Positions 1 through 7,788 of a stretch of 64,000 bases of DNA are shown piece after piece. Each line of letters starts with the position of its first letter. Positions within the stretch are counted from its first letter, which is position 1. The stretch spans positions 1 through 64,000 of the forward strand of contig JAUIKE010000005.1 in assembly GCA_030430845.1 (NCBI GenBank), written 5' to 3'. Source of the DNA: Bacteroidia bacterium. GTDB lineage: Bacteria > Bacteroidota > Bacteroidia > Chitinophagales > Saprospiraceae. A model generated the notes under the pieces. The model made no database searches, was not told where the DNA came from, and worked only from the letters and a program-made list of their open reading frames with translations. The position numbers and the translations under genes are program-made.

Positions 1-1120
1 TGTTAAAGGTCGCTTTACTGTTGAATCCGCTTTCGAAAGCGATTCCCAGTATGGAAAGATGAGAAAAAGCCGGATCAACCAGGCGCTCCTTGACCGCCTG
101 AATTCGATACATATTAATGAATTCATTAAAGTTTTTGCCCATTTCATTATTGATGACCCCTGATAGTTGATGAGTATTGTAACCCATCTGTCGGGCCAGT
201 TCCGGAAGGCTCAGCTCAGGATTGAGGTAAGGCTTTTGGGTTTCGATGTGTTGTAGCAGTTCTTTTGCAATTTGAGTGGCTCCATTTTCCTCCGGGTTTT
301 CTTCCGGCTCATCATAATTCGGATTGAAACGCAGTTTATAAAACGCAGATTGGTCGATGTTAAAACCGTATATACTCAGGTAATAAATAATAATACCCCA
401 CAAGAAGAAAGAATACCACATATTGACATAGGAAAGAGGTTCGGGGGTAAACAGGTCAATGATCCTGAAGAGCACCCAGATGATCTGCCCTGCGACAACA
501 GCGTATAAAAAATATTTGAGCCACGAAAACGAAATCTGATCCGTTTTACTAAAATGCTGGTTGATATATTTGCGATAAGATTGATATTCAATGGCTGTTC
601 GGATGAAATAATAAATGATTAGCAGATGGGCAATGATGAATAATACGTCCCCAATTGGTGAAATACCATCCGCAAGTGTCCCCTTAGTACCGAAATGCAA
701 AGGGAATTCCTGGCCCTGCCACCAATGCTTCACTACCACATCCGCAAAGAAGAGGCCAAAATTATAGAAGAGCATAAAAAATCCTGGGAATAAATGCCAA
801 AGGTCCTTCCTCTGAAATTTGAACTGACTGTTGGTCAGGCTCCTAAAATAAAAATATACAAGCGGCCCTATAAAAAACCAATGATCAAAGGGAAAATAAA
901 ACATGAAGGTCGAATATGCATCATGCGAATCATACCAGCCGGCAAAACCCAACATCCACGAAGACACACGAATGGTGTAGATCAGGATTAGGAAAGACAA
1001 CAGCCTGTCGTGCAGTTTGGCTTCTCTAATGCCCCGTAACAAAAGCAGTATAAAAAACAGAACCCCCTGAATAAAAAAAGGAAGCAGTAATGCGCTATAC
1101 CGGTTGAATTCAAATAACAT
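1..1120 (-). CDS. AraC-family regulator with 7-TM sensor domain (3' end cut by window edge)
   Basis: An open frame of 373 codons runs off the left edge with no stop. I translated it by hand because it is not closed in the window. The N-terminal ~250 residues hold about seven hydrophobic segments (near residues 10-29, 38-59, 70-92, 105-125, 152-174, 200-222 and 230-250). A soluble acidic linker (PEENPEEN) follows, then the start of an AraC/HTH_18 DNA-binding domain with a first helix-turn-helix (LPELARQMGYNTHQLSGVI) and the beginning of the second (ILGIAFESGFNSKATFN). Membrane-anchored AraC regulators of this layout are common in Bacteroidota and are thought to sense an envelope signal. Start ATG at 1118-1120. 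Nothing in the window identifies its target genes. The family call is firm; the ligand is unknown. Confidence 0.85.
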   Translation of the reverse strand, partial: MLFEFNRYSALLLPFFIQGVLFFILLLLRGIREAKLHDRLLSFLILIYTIRVSSWMLGFAGWYDSHDAYSTFMFYFPFDHWFFIGPLVYFYFRSLTNSQFKFQRKDLWHLFPGFFMLFYNFGLFFADVVVKHWWQGQEFPLHFGTKGTLADGISPIGDVLFIIAHLLIIYYFIRTAIEYQSYRKYINQHFSKTDQISFSWLKYFLYAVVAGQIIWVLFRIIDLFTPEPLSYVNMWYSFFLWGIIIYYLSIYGFNIDQSAFYKLRFNPNYDEPEENPEENGATQIAKELLQHIETQKPYLNPELSLPELARQMGYNTHQLSGVINNEMGKNFNEFINMYRIQAVKERLVDPAFSHLSILGIAFESGFNSKATFN

Positions 1121-1394
1121 GGAATGCCTTGTTGAAATGTATAAGAATATAAGCACCTAATCAATTTTACACACTTTTGTTCAAGCACTTTACTCCATTT
1201 TATGATTATTGGGTCTTCTTAGTTTTGTTATTCTATTTTGCAGCCTGAATATTTTACTATTTTTATCCTCGGTTTTGGACGGTGGTATAGCAAAATATAT
1301 CGAGATGGTTTATCAATAGAAGGTAGATTATAATTGCCATTCCATATATCTACAAAATATCAAGTAATAAATTTTTACCTTAAAATTCACTCGT

Positions 1395-4300
1395 ATGATA
1401 AAACTCAATAATTGGATCACTCTGGCGGGTTTGTTGACCTGCCTGCTGTTTTCTACCAACGTCCTGGCACAGGAAAAAGAGGACGTCAAGAAGGACAGTA
1501 CCAAAACAGAAAAATCAAAGAAAGGCCTTCCTTTGGAAGCTGCTCGTACGTTTCATCTTCAGACAGATGAAGGGACCTGGATGTCTTTAGACATTAGCCC
1601 GGATGGCAAAACCATCGCCTTCGATATGTTGGGCGATCTGTATTTGTTGCCGGCAGAAGGAGGCAAAGCAGAACGTTTAACGAAAGGATTGGCTTATGAT
1701 ACGCATCCAAAATTCAGCCCGGACGGCAAAACCATCGCTTACACCTCGGATGAATCCGGGTCTGGAAATATTTGGCTCATCGATGTAGCATCTAAAGAAA
1801 AAACGCAACTGACCAAATTGCCAACCACACAGGTCCAGTCAGTCGATTGGAGTCCTGATGGAGATTATTTGGTTGGATCTCGTGGAGGACGCAACCTGAA
1901 GCTATACTTGTACCACAAAGACGGTGGGAAGGGAGTACAGCTCATCAAAGAGCCGGCTGCGCTGAAAACGGTAGAGCCGGCCTTCAGCCCGGATGGCAAG
2001 CACATCTGGTTTTCTCGAAGAAACGGAGCCTGGAATTATAACGCCCAATTGCCGCAATATCAGCTGGCCACCTATAACAGAGAAACCGGCGAAGTGGACA
2101 CCAAAACTTCACGCTACGGCTCGGCCTTTGCCCCAACTCTTTCGCCAGATGGGAAGTGGCTGGTATACGGCACTCGTCACAATACGGAGACCGGCCTGGT
2201 AAAGCGTAATTTGGAATCCGGGGAAGAATCCTGGCTGGCTTATCCTGTACAACGAGACGAACAGGAATCGATTGCTCCGCTAGGCGTTTATCCGGCCATG
2301 ACCTTTACCCCCGATAGCAAGCACGTGCTGGCTTCTTATGGTGGGAAAATCAATAAAATACCCTTGGACGGTGGGGCCGCAAGCGTGATTCCTTTTGAGG
2401 TAGATGAGGAAATCGACCTGGGGCCGGAGGTTCGCTTCGATTATCCCATTTCGGATGATGAAACCATGATCGTTAAGCAAATCCGGGACGGACAAGTTTC
2501 TCCGGATGGCAAAAAACTGGTATTCACAGCTCTGAATCGCCTGTATGTAATGGACTATCCGAATGGAACGCCTAAAAGAGTAACCAAAAACAATTTCACA
2601 GAGGCCATGCCTGTCTGGTCTCCTGATAGTCGTAGCCTGGCTTTTAGTACCTGGGAAGGAGAGGAAGGTTATATTTATAAGGTAAGTGCCTCCGGCGGAA
2701 CACCTGCTAAGCTGGTTGAGCAAGCCGGTATTTATTCTGACCTGGCCTGGGACAAAAAATCAGACCGGATTGTATTCGTATACGGCCCGGCTCAGGCCTA
2801 CAAAACAGCGATCGGCCCTCAGGCTTTTGGAGCTGCTGAATTCCTGGGATGGGTAGATGCCGATGGAGGGGACGTGACTAAAATTACAGAATCTAATGGA
2901 CGTACTTCTCCGCATTTTGTGAATGCCAATGACAGGATTTATCTGTACAGCGGTTCAAAAGGCTTGGTGTCTATCCGTTGGGATGGTACCGATGAAAAGC
3001 AACACCTGAAGGTAACTGGGATTACCACTTTCAACTTCTCGCACGAAGATAATTGCCTGTTAGTGGATACCGAAAGAGAACCTCAGCGCAGGCCTTCCAA
3101 TGCTTCTGTGGTACATATGGCTCCCGAAGGAGATAAGGCTCTGGCTAAGATCAACAATGAAATTTACGTGGTTACCGTACCGATGGTAGGAGGGAATGTT
3201 CCCACCATTTCGGTAGCTAGTGTGGAGGCCGCTCAGTTTCCTAGCTGGAAGTTGACCAAGTTGGGAGGAGAATTCCCTCAGTGGGCAGCCGACGGCAAGT
3301 CCGTTTATTGGTCTTTAGGTAACGCACACTTCCATTATGATATGGACGAGGCCAAGAAGGTAGAAGAAGAACTGAAGGCTAAGAAAAAAGCGGAAGCGGA
3401 GAAAAAGAAGGAAGAGGATGAGGAAAAAGAAGAGGAAGAAGAGAAGTCAGAGGCGGATAAAAAGAAAGACGAGGGCTATAAACCTGCCGAAATTCGAGTG
3501 AAAGTTGAGGTGAGCCGAGATATTCCCAAGGGCAGTGTGTTGCTGAAGGGCGCTCGGATCATTACAATGAATGGAAATGAAGTGATTGAACGAGGAGACA
3601 TTTACATCGAAAACAACCGCATCAAAGCCGTCGGCAGAAGCGGCCGCCTGGACGTCCCCAGAGGGGTACAAGTAATGGATATGCGCGGCAAAACCATCGT
3701 GCCGGGCTTCGTGGATACACACGCTCATATGTGGCCCAACTGGGGCATTCAGAAAAACCAGATCTGGCTATACGCCGCTAATCTGGCCTACGGTGTCACG
3801 GCTACCCGCGACCCTCAAACTGCCACTACCGATGTGTTAACCTATGAAGATATGGTCGAAGCCGGCGAATTCTTCGGCCCACGGGTTTATTCTACCGGCC
3901 CCGGAGTCGGTTACTGGGCCTACAACATTAAGAGTTTGGACCATGCCAGAGATGTGTTAAAGCAATACTCAGAGTACTACGATACCAAGACGATCAAAAT
4001 GTACCTGACCGGTAATCGCAAGCACCGCCAGTGGATCATACAGGCTGCTCGCGAACAGAAGTTGATGCCTACCACGGAAGGAGGTTTGGACTTTAAGCTG
4101 AATATGACCCAACTCATAGATGGTTATCCCGGTCATGAACATTCTTTCCCGATCCATCCGATCTATAAAGATGTGATTTCATTGACGGCTCATACCAAAA
4201 TGGCTTACACGCCTACTTTACTGGTAGCCTACGGCGGTCCATGGGCGGAGAACTATTTCTATGCTACGGAGGATGTTCAGGGGGATAAAAAGCTCAATCA

Positions 4301-4799
4301 CTTTACCCCTAAAGATGAATTGGATGCGAAGTCGCGCCGTCGTCCGGGGTGGTTTATGGAGGAAGAGCATGTGTTTAAGAAGCATGCTGAGTTCGTGAAA
4401 GATCTTGTTGAGGCAGGTGGCTTATCCGGCGTAGGTTCGCACGGTCAGCTGAATGGACTGGGCTATCACTGGGAATTATGGGCCATGGCTGCCGGGGGTA
4501 TTTCTAACCTCGATGCTTTGAAAGTGGCTACCATCCTGGGAGCGGAGTCCATTGGCTTAGGTAAAGATCTGGGGTCCATCGAAGCGGGCAAAATTGCTGA
4601 TTTGGTGGTGCTGGATAAGAATCCGCTGGATAACATTCGGAATACTAATACGGTGAAATACGTCATGAAAAATGGCCGAATGTATGAAGGGAATACCTTG
4701 GATGAGGTCTATCCTCGTCAGCAAAAGGCACCGGAGTTTTACTGGAATAAAATGTCAGGTATGCCGGCCGGCTTACCTGGCTTGAGTAGTCAGAAATAA
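1395..4799 (+). CDS. Secreted PD40 beta-propeller / amidohydrolase fusion protein
   Basis: 1134 residues with a signal peptide (cleavage near VLAQ, residue 26). Residues ~50-640 carry TolB-like PD40 propeller repeats, seen as recurring SPDGK motifs. A charged Lys/Glu-only tract of about 45 residues (~652-695) links to a C-terminal amidohydrolase (~710-1134). Visible metal-site elements are HAH at 776-778, a Lys in TIKMYLTG as candidate carbamylated lysine, and the His-rich GHEHSFPIH. The usual last-strand Asp is not evident; that region reads GVGSHGQLNGLGYHWE. The end (GSIEAGKIADLVVLDKNPL) is typical of the amidohydrolase superfamily. Likely a periplasmic hydrolase of cyclic amide or peptide substrates; the substrate is unknown. 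It stands alone and ends in a strong terminator. Related fusions are usually annotated as TolB-like amidohydrolases. Confidence 0.9.
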   Translation: MIKLNNWITLAGLLTCLLFSTNVLAQEKEDVKKDSTKTEKSKKGLPLEAARTFHLQTDEGTWMSLDISPDGKTIAFDMLGDLYLLPAEGGKAERLTKGLAYDTHPKFSPDGKTIAYTSDESGSGNIWLIDVASKEKTQLTKLPTTQVQSVDWSPDGDYLVGSRGGRNLKLYLYHKDGGKGVQLIKEPAALKTVEPAFSPDGKHIWFSRRNGAWNYNAQLPQYQLATYNRETGEVDTKTSRYGSAFAPTLSPDGKWLVYGTRHNTETGLVKRNLESGEESWLAYPVQRDEQESIAPLGVYPAMTFTPDSKHVLASYGGKINKIPLDGGAASVIPFEVDEEIDLGPEVRFDYPISDDETMIVKQIRDGQVSPDGKKLVFTALNRLYVMDYPNGTPKRVTKNNFTEAMPVWSPDSRSLAFSTWEGEEGYIYKVSASGGTPAKLVEQAGIYSDLAWDKKSDRIVFVYGPAQAYKTAIGPQAFGAAEFLGWVDADGGDVTKITESNGRTSPHFVNANDRIYLYSGSKGLVSIRWDGTDEKQHLKVTGITTFNFSHEDNCLLVDTEREPQRRPSNASVVHMAPEGDKALAKINNEIYVVTVPMVGGNVPTISVASVEAAQFPSWKLTKLGGEFPQWAADGKSVYWSLGNAHFHYDMDEAKKVEEELKAKKKAEAEKKKEEDEEKEEEEEKSEADKKKDEGYKPAEIRVKVEVSRDIPKGSVLLKGARIITMNGNEVIERGDIYIENNRIKAVGRSGRLDVPRGVQVMDMRGKTIVPGFVDTHAHMWPNWGIQKNQIWLYAANLAYGVTATRDPQTATTDVLTYEDMVEAGEFFGPRVYSTGPGVGYWAYNIKSLDHARDVLKQYSEYYDTKTIKMYLTGNRKHRQWIIQAAREQKLMPTTEGGLDFKLNMTQLIDGYPGHEHSFPIHPIYKDVISLTAHTKMAYTPTLLVAYGGPWAENYFYATEDVQGDKKLNHFTPKDELDAKSRRRPGWFMEEEHVFKKHAEFVKDLVEAGGLSGVGSHGQLNGLGYHWELWAMAAGGISNLDALKVATILGAESIGLGKDLGSIEAGKIADLVVLDKNPLDNIRNTNTVKYVMKNGRMYEGNTLDEVYPRQQKAPEFYWNKMSGMPAGLPGLSSQK

Positions 4800-4843
4800 A
4801 AAAAAAATAAAGGGTTGCCGGCCGGCAACCCTTTATTTTTTTT
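4800..4843 (+). terminator. Rho-independent terminator
   Basis: A perfect palindrome begins at the base after the amidohydrolase stop codon. The arms read AATAAAGGGTTGCC with a GC-rich centre and end in a run of T. It separates the amidohydrolase from the downstream GNAT gene. Confidence 0.9.
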
Positions 4844-4894
4844 ACTTCTGAGGAATTTTTTTGACATAAAAAAAGTTGCTATCTAGAAAATAAA

Positions 4895-5746
4895 ATGCAA
4901 TTCCACCATTATTCCAACATTGAAACCTATGTGGAGGATGTCCTGCCTTTCCTCGAGGGTGAAGAAGCCGCTAACAATCTAATGATCGGCTTATTGTTGC
5001 ACATCCGGAGGAAGCCTCAGGAAATGAAAACGGCTTCTCTTTTTTCCATAAAAGAAAATGAACAAGTCGTGTTGGTAGCCATGCGCACCTCTCCTGATAG
5101 AGCCCTTTTAGTGTACGGCGATATAGAGAGATTAAAAGATGCTGCTGCCAAATTATGCGAGGAGCTAATGAAGCTTCATTTTAAAGCACAGCAGGTTCTG
5201 GGTATAGATTCTTATGTTATTCCGTTCCTGAAGATTTGGAAGCACCACTTTAGATTGGAGGAAAAGGCCGTTTTTCAATTAAAGGTATTCCGCCTGGATC
5301 AATTGACAGCTGTTCGCTTTTCGGAGGGTACCTTTCGTGTTGCACAAAAAGAGGATCTACCCTTATTGGCGCAGTGGCGGCAGGCATTTGACAAGGAAGC
5401 TTTTTCGAAGTCGACCAGCCTGGAGGAGGCCCGTAAAGGCATGGAAGAAAAATTGGAAAATGAAGATCTTTATGTCTGGGAAGACAGGGAGACGGTGGTT
5501 ACCATGGCTGCCCAGGCCCGGCCTACCCGGCATGGCATCACGGTGAATTATGTGTACACGCCTCCAGAATATCGCAAAAAAGGCTATGCTACCTCTTGCG
5601 TCGCTCAACTCAGTCAGTATCTGCTCGACTCGGGCTACGAATTTTGTTCCTTATTCACCGATGCAGACAATCCGACTTCTAATAAAATTTATCAGAGTAT
5701 GGGCTATCGTTGGGTGGCGGACTTTTCAAATGTGATGCTTGCCTAA
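4895..5746 (+). CDS. GNAT-family N-acetyltransferase
   Basis: 283 residues. The C-terminal half (~145-283) has the GNAT fold. Its acetyl-CoA loop reads PEYRKKGYATS and is followed by the typical C-terminal strand-helix segment (LFTDADNPTSNKIYQSMGY). The N-terminal half (~1-130) looks like a diverged GNAT-like or family-specific domain, giving the two-domain size often seen in Bacteroidota. Probable cytoplasmic acetyl transfer from acetyl-CoA to an amine; the acceptor is unknown. The stop lies 4 bp before the end of the convergent LytTR gene, so no terminator fits between them. ATG at 4895. Confidence 0.85.
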   Translation: MQFHHYSNIETYVEDVLPFLEGEEAANNLMIGLLLHIRRKPQEMKTASLFSIKENEQVVLVAMRTSPDRALLVYGDIERLKDAAAKLCEELMKLHFKAQQVLGIDSYVIPFLKIWKHHFRLEEKAVFQLKVFRLDQLTAVRFSEGTFRVAQKEDLPLLAQWRQAFDKEAFSKSTSLEEARKGMEEKLENEDLYVWEDRETVVTMAAQARPTRHGITVNYVYTPPEYRKKGYATSCVAQLSQYLLDSGYEFCSLFTDADNPTSNKIYQSMGYRWVADFSNVMLA

Positions 5747-5750
5747 AGCC

Positions 5751-6497
5751 TCACAAATTATCGAGATCTCTTTCATTGATGATGGCCTTGAACGCTTTTC
5801 GATAGGTATCACTCACAGGGATGTAATTATCTCCTATTTGTACGCCATCCCGATCGATGGTGTCGATCCATTCCAGAGCGATGATGTATGAATGATGAAC
5901 CCGAATAAATTTGGACGAGGGCAGTTGCTGCTCCAATGTCTTGAGCCTTTGAAGCGTTGTGATGTTTCCTTTAGGGGTATGAATAGTTATGTAATCCTTT
6001 AGGCCTTTGATAAACATTATATCATCCATTTTCAACTTTACGTGCTTGGTGCCGTCTTTCACGAAAAGATAATGTTGCTGAGTGGATGAACTTTCCTTAT
6101 TTTCCGGTAAAATGGGGTCTTTTTGTAAAACACTGGCGCCGGCCAAACGCTCCGTAGCTTTTTCCACAGACTTCAAAAAACGCTCAAAGGTGATGGGTTT
6201 TAAGAGGTAGTCTGTGACATCAAGTTCATATCCTTCAATGGCATATTCAGAGTAAGCCGTGGTTAGGATAACGATGGGCTTGGATTTTAGAATCTTTAAG
6301 AGGGAAATACCCGTAATTTCGGGCATCTGAACATCCAGAAATAGGATGTCGGGCTCCTGGGTACGTAAAAAATCCAGCGCTTCCAGCGGATTGTCGAATG
6401 ATTGAAGCAACTGCAGAGAGGATACCTTGTTAATATATTCTGTAAGTAGATTACGGGCCAGCGGTTCGTCTTCAACTATGATACAACTTAAGTTCAT
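5751..6497 (-). CDS. LytTR-family response regulator
   Basis: 248 residues. The N-terminal receiver domain has the acidic pair (VEDEP), phospho-acceptor Asp55 (LFLDVQMP) and Lys100. A LytTR DNA-binding domain occupies ~140-248 (FVKDGTKHVKLKMDDIMFI ... FIRVHHSYIIALEWID). Its start codon overlaps the stop of the upstream sensor kinase gene by 4 bp (ATGA), so the two are translationally coupled. It is expected to be phosphorylated by the neighbouring LytS-like kinase. The TonB-receptor gene transcribed divergently at 7789 is a plausible target by position only. Confidence 0.93.
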   Translation of the reverse strand: MNLSCIIVEDEPLARNLLTEYINKVSSLQLLQSFDNPLEALDFLRTQEPDILFLDVQMPEITGISLLKILKSKPIVILTTAYSEYAIEGYELDVTDYLLKPITFERFLKSVEKATERLAGASVLQKDPILPENKESSSTQQHYLFVKDGTKHVKLKMDDIMFIKGLKDYITIHTPKGNITTLQRLKTLEQQLPSSKFIRVHHSYIIALEWIDTIDRDGVQIGDNYIPVSDTYRKAFKAIINERDLDNL

Positions 6498-7534
6498 TCC
6501 AAATTTAGTTTTAGGTCTACGGAATAACGATCTGGCTCGTCTGCTACATTTAATTCATATTTACCGGGATAACTTAAATCCAGTCGCCGCTTCACATTCA
6601 GTAAACCAATACCTGATTTTTCTTTAACGGTTTTACCGGATTCCGGGATTTTGCTATTGGCTACTTTATAATAACACCAATGGTCCTTAAGCTGTATATC
6701 AACCTCAATCCAGGAATCCGGGCTTGAATTACTGATACCATGTTTAAAGGCATTTTCCAAAAAGGTAATGAGCAGCAAAGGCACAATCCGAACGCCGTCA
6801 GTGTCTCCTTGTACCTCGAACCGAATCGGGATGTCCTTTCCCAGGCGCAGTTTTTCCAAACTAATATAATTCTGCATGTACTCGATTTCTTTGCTTAAGG
6901 AAACCGTGGAATGGTTACTATCATCGAGCATATACCGCATCATTTGCGATAATTTAGAGATAACCTCCGTCGTATTAGGGGATTTAGTGTAGGCCAGGTA
7001 ATAGAGGTTATTGAGGGTGTTAAATAGAAAATGGGGGTTGATCTGGGCCTTTAAAAACCGCAGCTCGGAAGTTAGATTTTCATTTTCCAAAGCCCTTTTT
7101 TTGGCTTCCAGCTCAAACCAATCCTCGACGAATTTTAACAATCCAACAAATACCACCAGAAAAAGGGTGCCGATAATAACGTTAACTGCAAACCTGGGGG
7201 AGTCTAAAATCCGGGAGGGAAAATAATCAACCAGTATATATCGTTTAGCAACCACCACTAAATAGGCCAATACACAAAAGACAGGTATAAACTCTAGAAC
7301 GTATCGTAAAAAGTTTTTGGACTTCAGCAATCTGGGCAAAAAGAAAAAATAATTGAGATAACTAATGCCAAGCATCAAAATCATATGAGACCCGAAATCA
7401 CTGAATATTCTAATATAGTTCGGTTCCTCCTCTCCTTTGCGATAACTTATCTGGTATATAAAAAAAGAGGCATACATGCACCAAAATGCAATATGAAGCA
7501 AAACCTTTTTATGTCGACGGATAAATGATTCCAT
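6494..7534 (-). CDS. LytS/YehU-type sensor histidine kinase
   Basis: 346 residues. Four hydrophobic segments lie in the first ~140 residues (near 12-30, 48-66, 80-100 and 115-135). A short coiled region precedes the His_kinase domain (PF06580 type) with phospho-acceptor His168 in QINPHFLFNTLNNLYYL. The ATP-binding half contains FLENAFKHGI (N box) and KSGIGLLNVKRRL (G box). It forms a two-gene operon with the LytTR regulator (4-bp overlap). No large extracytoplasmic domain is present, so the signal is probably sensed within the membrane. Confidence 0.93.
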   Translation of the reverse strand: MESFIRRHKKVLLHIAFWCMYASFFIYQISYRKGEEEPNYIRIFSDFGSHMILMLGISYLNYFFFLPRLLKSKNFLRYVLEFIPVFCVLAYLVVVAKRYILVDYFPSRILDSPRFAVNVIIGTLFLVVFVGLLKFVEDWFELEAKKRALENENLTSELRFLKAQINPHFLFNTLNNLYYLAYTKSPNTTEVISKLSQMMRYMLDDSNHSTVSLSKEIEYMQNYISLEKLRLGKDIPIRFEVQGDTDGVRIVPLLLITFLENAFKHGISNSSPDSWIEVDIQLKDHWCYYKVANSKIPESGKTVKEKSGIGLLNVKRRLDLSYPGKYELNVADEPDRYSVDLKLNLE

Positions 7535-7788
7535 TTTTTTTAATTACCAATCAAAATTGCCTCCAAAAACTTATTCCCTTGCCGAACTTAGATAATTCCC
7601 CTCTTTTATTCGATACTTTCCCTTGTTTTTTCGGCCGTTTCGAGTAGTAGAATATTTTTGCCCGAATGTCGATTACTTTTTCCATTCCATATAAGTCTAC
7701 CGCAGCCCTACCTTAAAAGCCGCATCTTTGGCCCTGTTATTTATCATTTTTCAACATACCAGTTGCAAAGCACACAAATTAGTTTAAA

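Noticed and set aside
272-508. Plus-strand frame near the left edge
   Set aside because: It lies antisense to the partial AraC gene, whose frame is continuous with clear motifs.
3349-3476. Frameshift or misassembly at the Lys/Glu tract of the amidohydrolase
   Set aside because: The frame is open on both sides and both flanking domains are intact; charged low-complexity linkers are common in such fusions.
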